The notes under the pieces: model-generated
Databases searched by the model: none
What the model was told of the DNA's origin: nothing
The model's input: the letters and a program-made list of their open reading frames with translations, nothing else
Source: Kmv42 sp040757455
Lineage (GTDB): Bacteria > Nitrospirota > Thermodesulfovibrionia > Thermodesulfovibrionales > SM23-35
Length of the DNA stretch: 11,547 bases
Assembly (NCBI GenBank): GCA_040757455.1
Contig: JBFLXE010000084.1
Location: forward strand, 1 to 11,547
Reading direction: 5' to 3'
Part shown: positions 1 to 7,251 of the stretch, piece by piece
Layout of the letters: each line of letters opens with the position of its first letter
How positions within the stretch are numbered: position 1 is the stretch's first letter
Translations under genes and position numbers: made by a program

Positions 1-6
1 TCTCAT
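1..6 (-). CDS. Start of a divergent gene (partial, runs off left edge)
   Basis: On the minus strand an ATG (plus positions 6-4) is followed by AGA and then the window ends. It is preceded at a 7-nt spacing by AAGGAGG, a near-perfect Shine-Dalgarno sequence. Nothing can be said of the product from two codons. If real, the first 262 bases are a divergent intergenic region serving this gene and lepB. The call rests only on the ribosome binding site and spacing. Confidence 0.35.
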
Positions 7-13
7 TCAATGG

Positions 14-20
14 CCTCCTT
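14..20 (-). promoter_or_regulatory. Shine-Dalgarno for the divergent gene
   Basis: The plus strand reads CCTCCTT, which is AAGGAGG on the minus strand, 7 nt before a minus-strand ATG. It is the main evidence that a gene leaves the window to the left. Confidence 0.4.
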
Positions 21-67
21 GTGGAATTGATGAGATATTTTAAGAGAATTTGCGGTAAAAGGGAATT

Positions 68-113
68 AATATCTACTCACAGAACCTTGATTTTCAAGGG
101 ACTGTGAGATATT
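68..113. repeat. Large interrupted palindrome in the divergent intergenic region
   Basis: The arms are AATATCT-act-CACAG-aa-CCTTGA on the left and TCAAGG-ga-CTGTG-AGATATT on the right, around a TTT centre. That gives 18 paired positions, a 2x2 internal mismatch and a 3-nt bulge. The symmetric core alone (76-108) has 13 of 15 arm positions matched. No T-tract follows directly on either strand, so it is not a canonical intrinsic terminator. It could be a double operator, a structured leader or a REP-like repeat. The rest of 1-262 shows AT-rich stretches but no promoter I would defend; TTGAAC at 112 with TATAGG at 132 is only 14 nt apart. A 9-bp inverted repeat, TTAAGAGAA (40-48) and TTCTCTTAA (153-161), flanks it and may be chance. 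Confidence 0.6.
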
Positions 114-189
114 GAACAGGCTTTTTAAAAGTATAGGAGGTAAGAAATAAGCTTCTCTTAATCTGTTCAGTATTTTAAGGAGAGGCCGG

Positions 190-363
190 ATGGACTCGTA
201 TGCCAGCAAGGTTATTCTGCCGACAATCCTGAACCGTTTCTGGGTAGCCAGAGTAAGCGCGAATGAAAGACAAGAAAAAACTGTTCAAAGAGTATGCGGA
301 AGCTATTATCACCGCTCTGATTCTTGCACTTTTGATAAGAACTTATGTCGTACAGGCTTTTAA
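190..363 (+). CDS. Possible short upstream ORF overlapping lepB out of frame
   Basis: An ATG at 190 sits 7 nt after AAGGAG (177-182), a better ribosome binding site than that of lepB itself. The 57-codon frame (MDSYASKVILPTILNRF at its start) ends at TAA 361-363, about 100 bases inside lepB in a different frame. I recognise no family in it. It could be a regulatory upstream ORF, or a fortuitous SD whose leader simply feeds ribosomes toward lepB. The part overlapping lepB is probably not selected as protein. Confidence 0.2.
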   Translation: MDSYASKVILPTILNRFWVARVSANERQEKTVQRVCGSYYHRSDSCTFDKNLCRTGF

Positions 364-871
364 GATACCGTCGGGTTCCATGATTCCCACACTTCTCATA
401 GGTGATCATATACTTGTGAATAAGTTTATGTATGGCACAAAAATTCCTTTTACAGACAATAAGGTTCTGGCCATCAAGAAACCGGAAAATGGGGACATAA
501 TCGTCTTTAAATATCCGGAGAATCCAAAAAAAGATTTCATAAAAAGAGTGATCGCTGTCGAAGGAGACGTCATCCAAGCCAGAAACAAGATTATCTACGT
601 GAACGGAAGGCCTATTAATGAGCCTTACGCGCACCATTATGACAAAAACATCAGGATGGCAGGCTATGATCCGAGGGACAACTTTGGACCTTTACTTGTC
701 CCTGAAGGCAAGGTTTTTGTTATGGGTGACAACCGTGATCAGAGTTATGACAGCAGATATTGGGGATTCGTTGATTTGAGGGCCATCAAGGGTAAGGCGT
801 TTATTATATATTGGTCCTGGGATCCTGACGATTGGGTCAGATTTAAAAGGATCGGGAGGCTAATAAGATGA
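263..871 (+). CDS. lepB: Signal peptidase I
   Basis: This is the membrane-bound leader peptidase that cleaves signal peptides of Sec/Tat-exported proteins at the outer face of the inner membrane. The 202-residue product has one N-terminal membrane helix (about residues 12-30). It then carries the family boxes: PSGSMIPTL with nucleophile Ser39, DFIKRV with general-base Lys94, and GDNRDQSYDSRYWG (155-168). Length fits the compact type with a single helix. The start is fixed because an in-frame stop lies at 254-256. Its own SD is weak (AGAGTAAG at 252-259). The stop overlaps the next ATG by 4 bases (ATGA), suggesting translational coupling. It is the first gene of the apparent operon. Confidence 0.96.
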   Translation: MKDKKKLFKEYAEAIITALILALLIRTYVVQAFKIPSGSMIPTLLIGDHILVNKFMYGTKIPFTDNKVLAIKKPENGDIIVFKYPENPKKDFIKRVIAVEGDVIQARNKIIYVNGRPINEPYAHHYDKNIRMAGYDPRDNFGPLLVPEGKVFVMGDNRDQSYDSRYWGFVDLRAIKGKAFIIYWSWDPDDWVRFKRIGRLIR

Positions 872-1215
872 AATCTCTGAGAAATGAAAAGGGTTTTATC
901 AAATTTATTTTTGTCATGGCTCTTCTCGTCTTCCTCGTTTATCTGGGAATAAAATTTGGCATGCCTTATTACAGGTATTCTGCTTTCAAGTCGGATGTGA
1001 AAGAGATTGCAAGAATCAGTTTGGGAGACACTGGAAGAACAAGGACTCAGATTTTCGAGAGGGCCAAGGAGTTGCACCTGCCTTTAGAGGAAGAAGACAT
1101 TAAGGTGACAAGAACGGAAAAAACGGTTCATGTGAAGGCATTCTGGGCGGAAACAGTCGACGTACTTGGAGTGTACCAGAAAAAATTGAATTTCTCTGTT
1201 GATATCGAGGAATGA
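868..1215 (+). CDS. DUF4845-like small membrane-anchored protein
   Basis: A 115-residue protein with a short basic N-terminus (MKSLRNEKGF), one hydrophobic helix (about residues 11-32) and a soluble remainder. It ends in an FWAETVDVLG motif followed by a beta-like stretch. Size, topology and position directly after lepB match the DUF4845 family, which in many proteobacteria sits between lepB and rnc. Function is unknown. The inferred topology is inner-membrane with a periplasmic tail. It overlaps lepB by 4 bases and ends 1 base before the ribE start codon, so all three are probably co-translated. The family assignment is by overall resemblance only. Confidence 0.75.
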   Translation: MKSLRNEKGFIKFIFVMALLVFLVYLGIKFGMPYYRYSAFKSDVKEIARISLGDTGRTRTQIFERAKELHLPLEEEDIKVTRTEKTVHVKAFWAETVDVLGVYQKKLNFSVDIEE

Positions 1216-1216
1216 T

Positions 1217-1861
1217 GTGTTTACAGGATTGATAACCGAACTTGGAAAAATAAAATCAATATCAAGTCGCATGGGTGGTTCGGGACTCACTCTCTGGTCA
1301 CAAGAGATTTCGTCTGCTTCCATGCTCGGTGACAGCATTTCCGTCAACGGAGTTTGTCTTACAGTGGTGGACAAGAAGGCGAATGAAATTTCCTTCGATT
1401 TGTCCGAAGAAACACTGAGAAGTACAAATCTCGGGAGCTTGAAAGTCGGGGATATCGTGAATCTCGAGTCCGCGCTGAGACCCGATTCAAGGATCGGTGG
1501 CCATTTTGTGACGGGCCACGTCGATACTGTGGGAAGAATCATGTTAAAAGTACAGTTTGGCGACAATTTTAAGATCGAGATCGAAGCTCCACCGCGCGTG
1601 ACCGATTTTCTTGTGGAAAAGGGTTCTATCGCCGTAGATGGAATTAGCCTTACTGTTGTTGATATACTTAAAAGCGGCTTTGCAGTGGTAATAATTCCGC
1701 ATACGGCGAAAATGACGACACTGGGATTCAAAAAAGCCGGTGATTACGTCAACCTGGAAGTCGATATTCTGGGCAAATATGTCGCAAAATTTATAAGAAA
1801 AAATGAGAATAAAGATCTTATGAGAACCTTGATGGATGAAGGATATATTAGTAGTAAATAA
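1217..1861 (+). CDS. ribE: Riboflavin synthase alpha chain (GTG start)
   Basis: This enzyme dismutates two 6,7-dimethyl-8-ribityllumazines to riboflavin plus a diaminouracil, the last step of riboflavin synthesis. It has two tandem lumazine-binding barrels, residues about 1-97 and 98-200. Visible marks are the FTG N-terminus, NGVCLTVVD with Cys47, IGGHFVTGHVD at the domain junction, and VDGISLTVVD as the second-barrel counterpart. I chose GTG 1217 over TTG 1199. It restores the conserved N-terminus ([M]FTGLI) and has GAGG (1207-1210) 6 nt upstream, whereas the TTG would add six non-family residues inside the preceding gene. Length is 214 residues, usual for the family. ribD does not precede it here. 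Confidence 0.95.
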   Translation: MFTGLITELGKIKSISSRMGGSGLTLWSQEISSASMLGDSISVNGVCLTVVDKKANEISFDLSEETLRSTNLGSLKVGDIVNLESALRPDSRIGGHFVTGHVDTVGRIMLKVQFGDNFKIEIEAPPRVTDFLVEKGSIAVDGISLTVVDILKSGFAVVIIPHTAKMTTLGFKKAGDYVNLEVDILGKYVAKFIRKNENKDLMRTLMDEGYISSK

Positions 1862-1885
1862 ATAGTTGAACATCGGGAGAAGGAG

Positions 1886-3100
1886 ATGGAGAAGTACAAA
1901 TTCAACACAGTTGACAACGCTGTAAGCGACATCGAAAAAGGCAAAATGGTAATTCTCGTCGATGACGAGGACAGAGAAAACGAAGGCGATCTCTGCATGG
2001 CAGCTGAGAAGGTACGCCCGGAGTCTATAAATTTCATGGCAAAACATGGAAGGGGCCTGATCTGCCTTTCCCTGAGACCGGAGCGTGTGGAGGAATTAAA
2101 GCTTCCCATGATGACAGACGACAACACTTCTCCCTATGGTACTGCATTTACTGTTTCGATTGAGGCAAAGAGGGGTGTCACCACGGGTATTTCAGCTGCT
2201 GACAGGGCAAAGACCATACTCACGGCTATTGACCCAAAAACGAAACCCGAAGACCTTGCACGGCCCGGGCACATCTTTCCTTTGAAGGCGAGACCGGGCG
2301 GGGTTCTTCAAAGGGCAGGGCAGACGGAGGGATCCGTCGATCTGGCAAAGCTGGCCGGGCTTTATCCCGCAGGGGTAATCTGCGAGATCATGAACGATGA
2401 TGGAACAATGGCGAGAGTGCCTGAACTTATGGAATTTGCAAAGAAACACAATCTGAAGATAGTCACGATAAAGGACCTCATTAAATATAGAATGAGGACA
2501 GAGTTGTTCGTGAAGAGACTTGTCAGCGTAAAACTCCCAACGATTCATGGAGGGGAATTTACCGTTATTGCTTATGAAAATGATATAGATACGAACGTAC
2601 ATCTTGCGCTGGTGAAGGGTGAAATTAAGCCGGAAGATGAGGTTCTCGTCAGAGTTCATTCACAGTGTCTGACAGGAGACGTCTTCGGTTCCGAGAGATG
2701 TGACTGCGGGGAACAGCTGCAAAAAGCTATGGAGAAGATAAAGAAGGAAGGGAAAGGCGTTATCCTCTATATGAAACAGGAAGGCAGAGGGATCGGCCTG
2801 CTCAATAAACTGAGGGCTTATGAACTTCAGGACAAAGGACTGGACACAGTGGAGGCGAATATAAGACTCGGTTTTAAGCCGGATTTGAGAGATTATGGCA
2901 TTGGCGCTCAGATACTGGTGGATCTCGGCGTGAGAAAGATGAGGCTTATGACGAACAATCCCAAGAAGATAGTAGGACTGGAAGGTTACGGCCTTAAAGT
3001 GGTAGAAAGAGTATCCATAGAAACAAGGCCAAATGAGAAGAATATCATTTACCTGAAGACGAAAAAGAAAAAACTCGGACATATGCTGGACAGTGTTTAA
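1886..3100 (+). CDS. ribBA: Bifunctional DHBP synthase / GTP cyclohydrolase II
   Basis: This protein supplies both branches of riboflavin synthesis. The N-terminal domain (about 1-200) makes 3,4-dihydroxy-2-butanone 4-phosphate from ribulose 5-phosphate. The C-terminal domain (about 205-398) opens GTP to the diaminopyrimidinone. RibB marks are DDEDRENEGD (acidic metal site), RPGHIFPLKA with His129, and QRAGQTEGSVDL. RibA marks are the zinc cysteines Cys261, Cys272 and Cys274 (CLTGD and ERCDCG), LYMKQEGRGIGL with the catalytic Tyr295, and TNNPKK. Both active sites look intact, at 404 residues. The start has purine-rich GGGAGAAGGAG immediately upstream. A 24-base gap separates it from ribE, and ribH follows 18 bases later. 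Confidence 0.97.
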   Translation: MEKYKFNTVDNAVSDIEKGKMVILVDDEDRENEGDLCMAAEKVRPESINFMAKHGRGLICLSLRPERVEELKLPMMTDDNTSPYGTAFTVSIEAKRGVTTGISAADRAKTILTAIDPKTKPEDLARPGHIFPLKARPGGVLQRAGQTEGSVDLAKLAGLYPAGVICEIMNDDGTMARVPELMEFAKKHNLKIVTIKDLIKYRMRTELFVKRLVSVKLPTIHGGEFTVIAYENDIDTNVHLALVKGEIKPEDEVLVRVHSQCLTGDVFGSERCDCGEQLQKAMEKIKKEGKGVILYMKQEGRGIGLLNKLRAYELQDKGLDTVEANIRLGFKPDLRDYGIGAQILVDLGVRKMRLMTNNPKKIVGLEGYGLKVVERVSIETRPNEKNIIYLKTKKKKLGHMLDSV

Positions 3101-3118
3101 TAGCGAGAGGAGGACTTA

Positions 3119-3580
3119 ATGAAGATTATAGAGGGTGAGCTTCAGGCAAAGGGGTTAAAGTTTTGCATTGTATTGAGCAGGTTTAATGAATTTATCACTA
3201 CCAGACTTCTCGACGGTGCCCGAGATGCACTTTTAAGACACGGTGCGAGGGAAGAAGACATAGACATTATAAGAGTCCCCGGGTCTTTTGAAATCCCTGT
3301 GATAGCCAGAAGAATGGCCATAAAAGGTACTTATAACTCGATCATCTGTCTGGGTACGATTATACGGGGTGCAACGCCGCACTTTGAATATATTGCGGCA
3401 GAAGTCTCGAAGGGCATCGCTGCTGCATCCATGGAAACTGGAGTACCAATAGCCTTTGGAATTATTACATCGGATACCATCGAACAGGCTGTTGAGAGGG
3501 CAGGCACAAAGAGCGGTAACAAAGGCTGGGACGCTGCTTTGACAGCGATCGAGATGTCACAGCTGCTAAAAAAACTGTGA
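3119..3580 (+). CDS. ribH: 6,7-dimethyl-8-ribityllumazine synthase
   Basis: This condenses the RibB product with the ribitylamino-pyrimidinedione to give the lumazine used by RibE. The 153-residue product carries RFN near the N-terminus, VPGSFEIP, GTIIRGATPHFEY with catalytic His88, FGIITSDT and the phosphate-binding ERAGTKSGNKG (Arg126). Members form pentamers or 60-mer capsids; which applies here cannot be told from the sequence alone. A strong SD, AGGAGG (3108-3113), lies 5 nt before the ATG. It ends the riboflavin cluster, and 68 bases separate it from nusB, where this order (ribH then nusB) is common. Confidence 0.97.
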   Translation: MKIIEGELQAKGLKFCIVLSRFNEFITTRLLDGARDALLRHGAREEDIDIIRVPGSFEIPVIARRMAIKGTYNSIICLGTIIRGATPHFEYIAAEVSKGIAAASMETGVPIAFGIITSDTIEQAVERAGTKSGNKGWDAALTAIEMSQLLKKL

Positions 3581-3648
3581 ACAGGCCAGGTGACTAACCC
3601 GGCGAAAATAATTCTCTTCTTATCTCCTTTGCACTTAATTAGCCGCCG
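3581..3648 (+). promoter_or_regulatory. Pyrimidine-rich nusB leader without a Shine-Dalgarno
   Basis: This 68-base gap lacks an SD before nusB and instead contains a pyrimidine run (3612-3630) including CTCCTTT, the complement of an SD. CGGCG (3600-3604) can pair with CGCCG (3644-3648), ending exactly at the nusB ATG. CTCTTCTTA (3614-3622) loosely resembles a boxA core, the RNA site bound by NusB/NusE. Any regulatory role is inference. Confidence 0.25.
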
Positions 3649-4059
3649 ATGAAACGTCGCAAGGCCCGTGAATACGCTCTTCAACTTTTATTCCAGGCGG
3701 ATTTTCTCGGTAAGGAAATCAGCAGGAAAGATCTGGAAGAATTCTGGGCAAATAAAAACGAGGATGACGAGGTGAAGAAATTCACCGAAGAACTCGTTCA
3801 AGGAACTTTACGAGAAAGGGAAGACATAGATCGCATGCTTGAAAAAGTCGCGGAAAACTGGGTAGTGAAAAGGATGGCTGCGGTTGACAGGAATATTCTC
3901 AGGTTCGCGGCCTACGAAATAATTTACAGGCAGGATATCCCTTCGGCTGTCACAATCAATGAGGCTATAGAGATCGCAAAAAAATTTTCCTCTGCCGAGT
4001 CAGCCCCCTTTTTAAATGGCATCCTTGACAGACTGGCGAGAGAGGTGGGAAAGGCCTGA
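3649..4059 (+). CDS. nusB: Transcription antitermination factor NusB
   Basis: With NusE (S10), NusB binds boxA RNA in rRNA leaders and supports processive antitermination. The 136-residue product begins with the family N-terminus MKRRKAREYALQLLFQAD, an arginine-rich RNA-binding helix. It has the conserved core VKRMAAVDRNILRFAAYEI, and ends with INEAIEIAKKFS and FLNGILDRLA. It is all-helical by pattern and of normal length. The start is forced by an in-frame TAG at 3640-3642. No SD is visible, which is odd beside its neighbours. The stop shares one base with the next start (TGATG), indicating coupling to the phosphoesterase gene. Confidence 0.96.
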   Translation: MKRRKAREYALQLLFQADFLGKEISRKDLEEFWANKNEDDEVKKFTEELVQGTLREREDIDRMLEKVAENWVVKRMAAVDRNILRFAAYEIIYRQDIPSAVTINEAIEIAKKFSSAESAPFLNGILDRLAREVGKA

Positions 4060-4778
4060 TGGAGTTTGCGGTGATCTCGGATGTCCATTCAAACCTGGAA
4101 GCTCTTGAGGCTGTTCTTGCGGATATCAGAAAGAGGAAGATAAAGGAGATCTTATTTCTGGGAGACGTGGTGGGATACGGCCCTAACCCTAATGAGTGTA
4201 TTGAGACACTTGCAGAGACGTGCAAGATACTTCTCGCCGGCAACCATGACTGGGGAACCCTTGGGCTGACCCCGATCCATTTTTTTAATGAACACGCAAG
4301 GGCTGCTCTTGAATGGACGAGAAATGTGATCAAAGAGAAAGACAAAAAAATCCTTGAGTCTTTTCCTATTAAAAAGGTGGAGGACGGTCTGTTCCTTGTG
4401 CATTCCACCCCAAAGGAACCAGACGCGTGGCATTACCTGCTAACCATGTGGGATGCAGAGGTCAACTTTCATTATTTTGAACACAAGTTCTGTTTTCTCG
4501 GACACAGTCATCAACCCATAATCATAGAACGAGTACCTTCGGGAGAACTCTTGACATACCGCACCGAAGCCGGGATAAGGAAGGGGTCACGATATATAAT
4601 AAACGCTGGCAGCGTCGGACAGCCGAGGGACGGAGATCCGAGAGCCTGCTTTGTGGTTATGAAGGATAATAAAATTCAGATCCTTAGAGTTCCTTATGAC
4701 ATCGAAAAGGTTCAAAGAAAGATGAGAAGAGAACTTCTACCGGCCTTACTCGCAGAGAGACTGACAGTGGGAAGATAA
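4059..4778 (+). CDS. Calcineurin-like metallophosphoesterase (ApaH/YfcE-type)
   Basis: A predicted cytosolic two-metal phosphoesterase of 239 residues. The motif series is complete: DVH (Asp8, His10), GD (Asp36) in GDVVGYGP, GNHD (61-64), His115 in LVHSTP, and GHSH (148-151). The downstream NAGSVGQPRDGDPRA is typical of the small stand-alone family related to YfcE and to diadenosine-tetraphosphatase-like proteins (COG0639 by resemblance). The substrate cannot be read from sequence; members act as phosphodiesterases or nucleotide phosphatases. It is translationally coupled to nusB and followed after 2 bases by the exported FG-GAP gene. No signal peptide is seen. Confidence 0.9.
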   Translation: MEFAVISDVHSNLEALEAVLADIRKRKIKEILFLGDVVGYGPNPNECIETLAETCKILLAGNHDWGTLGLTPIHFFNEHARAALEWTRNVIKEKDKKILESFPIKKVEDGLFLVHSTPKEPDAWHYLLTMWDAEVNFHYFEHKFCFLGHSHQPIIIERVPSGELLTYRTEAGIRKGSRYIINAGSVGQPRDGDPRACFVVMKDNKIQILRVPYDIEKVQRKMRRELLPALLAERLTVGR

Positions 4779-4780
4779 AT

Positions 4781-6526
4781 ATGAAATCAAGAGTAAGAAG
4801 CATGACAAGATACGTTGAGTCAATCGCGATATGGGGAAAATTCCTTTTGGTCGTTGTGAGCCTTTTATCTCCCGGTATAACGGCTTTTTTGTCCTGGCAT
4901 GCTGCTTATGCCGGTGATGACCCCTTCCAGTTGCTCAAAGATGAAACGCTGTCTTATTTCAGGCCCGTAACCGGAGAAATAACTCAGATAGAGGACGGAA
5001 AAGCAATTATCAATTTGGGAATAGAAGATTCTGTGAAAGAGGGCATGAGATTCAATATATTTTTCGAAGAAGCACCCTTTTCACATCCCGTGACTAAGGA
5101 GCCTCTCGGATATGCGGAATTGCTTACGGGGAAATTGGAGATAAAGAAGGCAGAACCTGACCAGTCCCGGAGCGAAGTGATCGAAGGGGAGGCGAAAGAA
5201 GGATATAAGGTCAGAATATCTGAGATAAAGGTGAGAATGCTCTTTTGTCAATCAAGCGATGTCGATTGGAATTTTGCAGAATATTATTACAGGATTCTAA
5301 AAGAGACAGGCAGGTTCACTATGCTTGATACCGACATCGAGATGGATGACCCTTCGAAAGCCGTTGAAGAGGCACGGAAACGCGGCGCCGATATCGCACT
5401 TCTTTTGACGGCTGTAAAAAGAGATTCCGATACTTTTGTTAAGCAGAGACTTTTCTGGGCTTCAGACGGCCTCAAGTTTTTCGAAACGGACATTAAGATA
5501 GACGCCGCCTTTGCAAAGGAATTGAGTTATGGCAAGGAGTTTCTGATGCCCTTCGAAGGAGAGGCATTGCTTCGGATAGATACTCCTCTTAAGGGCAGAC
5601 TGGTCACCACAGGTGATGTCGACGGAGATAAAAAACAAGAGCTTATTATCAGCACGGAAGACGAGGTCAGAATTTTTTCTGGCGTACAGCTCCAGCCAGC
5701 ACTTGGAGGAATCAAGATCAAGACCCCCGCCCGGAACAATCACTTGTGGCTTGATTTAATCGATCTCAACAGAAACGGCAGAGATGAAATTATAATCACA
5801 TCATTGAGGGACAATGGCATCGTTTCTTATATTTATGAATATGAATTGGAAAAACGAGAATTTGTTCTACTGTATGAGGACGCAATTTTTTTGAGGAGGT
5901 TAGATGACAGGCTTCTTGCTCAGTCTTACTCACCATCAACCGGATATGATGGCAAAGTATTCATTATGGTATACGAAGACAAATACAAGCGGGGTGAAGA
6001 GATAACTCTTCCTCCCGGAGTAAACATCTATGACTTCACCTATGTAGATGATCTACACGGAGGACGTTTAGTGATCTCTTACGACGAAAATGGATCGCTT
6101 CATCTTTATGATGAAAATAATATGCGGTTGTGGGAGAGCAAAGCGACCACCGGGGGGTTCCTGAAAAACTTTAAGAAATCATCGCCTACTGTCATGATCG
6201 ATCGGGGTGAGTGGTCTGTCAAGGACAGGCTTCTTGCTCTCGGAAACAAAAGAGTTCTTTATGTGAAGAGAATCCCTGTGCTCGGATTGTTAAAAGGCCT
6301 TGGCTATAAGAATTCTCAAGTCAACTCCCTCTGGTGGAATGGACTTTCCGTAGAGAAAAGTGTTTTAATAGACAATATAAAAGGCACGCTGCTTGATTTT
6401 ACTGTTATGGGCGATAAAGTTGTTGTGCTCGCGAATCCTCTTTTAGGCATCAAAACTGGCAACATTTTAAAAGGAGAAAATCCCCTGGGGACCGTGTTAT
6501 ATGTATACTCTGTCAAGGGGTTATAA
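4781..6526 (+). CDS. Exported FG-GAP/VCBS-type protein with FlgT-C-like N-terminal region
   Basis: A 581-residue protein with a signal peptide: basic N-terminus, hydrophobic stretch about 15-38, and likely cleavage after AYA (44). No lipobox is seen. Residues about 60-140 (TGEITQIEDGKAIINLG and following) resemble the C-terminal domain of FlgT. Residues about 145-225 look like the alpha/beta CsgG/TolB-N type, with ILKETGRFTMLD and RKRGADIALLLTA. Two calcium-binding FG-GAP-like loops follow, GDVDGDKKQE (278-287) and DLNRNGRDE (328-336), then beta-strand repeats to the end, consistent with a beta-propeller. It is probably periplasmic or outer-membrane associated. An alternative start is ATG 4802 (Met8). 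Function is unknown; domain labels are by eye, though the exported FG-GAP assignment is fairly secure. Confidence 0.75.
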   Translation: MKSRVRSMTRYVESIAIWGKFLLVVVSLLSPGITAFLSWHAAYAGDDPFQLLKDETLSYFRPVTGEITQIEDGKAIINLGIEDSVKEGMRFNIFFEEAPFSHPVTKEPLGYAELLTGKLEIKKAEPDQSRSEVIEGEAKEGYKVRISEIKVRMLFCQSSDVDWNFAEYYYRILKETGRFTMLDTDIEMDDPSKAVEEARKRGADIALLLTAVKRDSDTFVKQRLFWASDGLKFFETDIKIDAAFAKELSYGKEFLMPFEGEALLRIDTPLKGRLVTTGDVDGDKKQELIISTEDEVRIFSGVQLQPALGGIKIKTPARNNHLWLDLIDLNRNGRDEIIITSLRDNGIVSYIYEYELEKREFVLLYEDAIFLRRLDDRLLAQSYSPSTGYDGKVFIMVYEDKYKRGEEITLPPGVNIYDFTYVDDLHGGRLVISYDENGSLHLYDENNMRLWESKATTGGFLKNFKKSSPTVMIDRGEWSVKDRLLALGNKRVLYVKRIPVLGLLKGLGYKNSQVNSLWWNGLSVEKSVLIDNIKGTLLDFTVMGDKVVVLANPLLGIKTGNILKGENPLGTVLYVYSVKGL

Positions 6527-6531
6527 TTGAG

Positions 6532-7251
6532 ATGTTGCTATCAGGCCGGATTCCGCGCCACGTAGGGATTATCATGGATGGTAATGGGAGATGGGCTGCG
6601 GTGCGCGGCATCTCAAGAATCGAAGGCCACAGGCGAGGCGTGGAACGGTCGAAGGAAATTGTCGAGGTGGCTGCGGAGCTCGGGTTGAAGGCATTGACAC
6701 TTTATGCTTTTTCAATAGAAAACTGGAAAAGACCCTTCCCGGAAGTATCGACCTTAATGAAACTCCTGGAATCCTATCTGAAAGCGGAACTTGATTTGCT
6801 CATGAAACGCGATATCGTCTTCAAGACGATAGGTGACTCCCAGAGGCTGCCGGCACACATTCAGATAATCATAAAAGAAGCGACGGAAAAAACTGCATTC
6901 AATGGCGGGATGACTCTAAATCTGGCACTCAGTTACAGCGGTCGTGACGAGATTATACGGGCAGTGAAAAAGATTTTATCCTCGGGTATCGGGCCTGAAG
7001 AAATTACAGAAGAGGTCTTCAGTTCATATCTCGACACGGCAGGATTACCTTCACCCGACCTGATAATCCGTACGAGCGGAGAGACGCGCATTAGTAACTT
7101 TTTGCTCTGGCAAGGTGCTTATTCGGAATTCTATTTTACTGATACCTTATGGCCTGATTTCACAAAGGATGAATTTTTACTTGCGATACAGGACTATCAG
7201 CAGAGGGAGAGGAGGTTTGGTGCAATTTCAGTGAGGACGGATGCACCTTAG
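6532..7251 (+). CDS. uppS: Undecaprenyl diphosphate synthase (cis-prenyltransferase)
   Basis: This enzyme adds isopentenyl units to farnesyl diphosphate to make the C55 carrier for peptidoglycan and LPS/O-antigen synthesis. The 239-residue product shows IMDGNGRWA with catalytic Asp16, GHRRGVE, LTLYAFSIENWKRP, and RTSGETRISNFLLWQGAYSE with TLWPDF downstream. The length is normal. The SD is AGGGG (6516-6520), 11 nt upstream, inside the end of the FG-GAP gene, whose stop is 5 bases before. It overlaps cdsA by 11 bases. In many proteobacteria frr and pyrH lie just upstream; here an FG-GAP gene takes that place. Confidence 0.97.
   Translation: MLLSGRIPRHVGIIMDGNGRWAAVRGISRIEGHRRGVERSKEIVEVAAELGLKALTLYAFSIENWKRPFPEVSTLMKLLESYLKAELDLLMKRDIVFKTIGDSQRLPAHIQIIIKEATEKTAFNGGMTLNLALSYSGRDEIIRAVKKILSSGIGPEEITEEVFSSYLDTAGLPSPDLIIRTSGETRISNFLLWQGAYSEFYFTDTLWPDFTKDEFLLAIQDYQQRERRFGAISVRTDAP

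Noticed and set aside
68..120. Intrinsic terminator in the left intergenic region
   Set aside because: No T-tract directly follows the stem on either strand. The nearest T-run (122-126) starts 9 bases after the stem ends.
1199..1216. TTG start for riboflavin synthase at 1199
   Set aside because: It adds six residues foreign to the family N-terminus. GTG 1217 restores the FTG start and has a properly spaced GAGG.
1084..2127. Minus-strand open frames opposite ribE and the start of ribBA
   Set aside because: They overlap well-supported plus-strand genes, have no ribosome binding site I can see, and show no recognisable domain.
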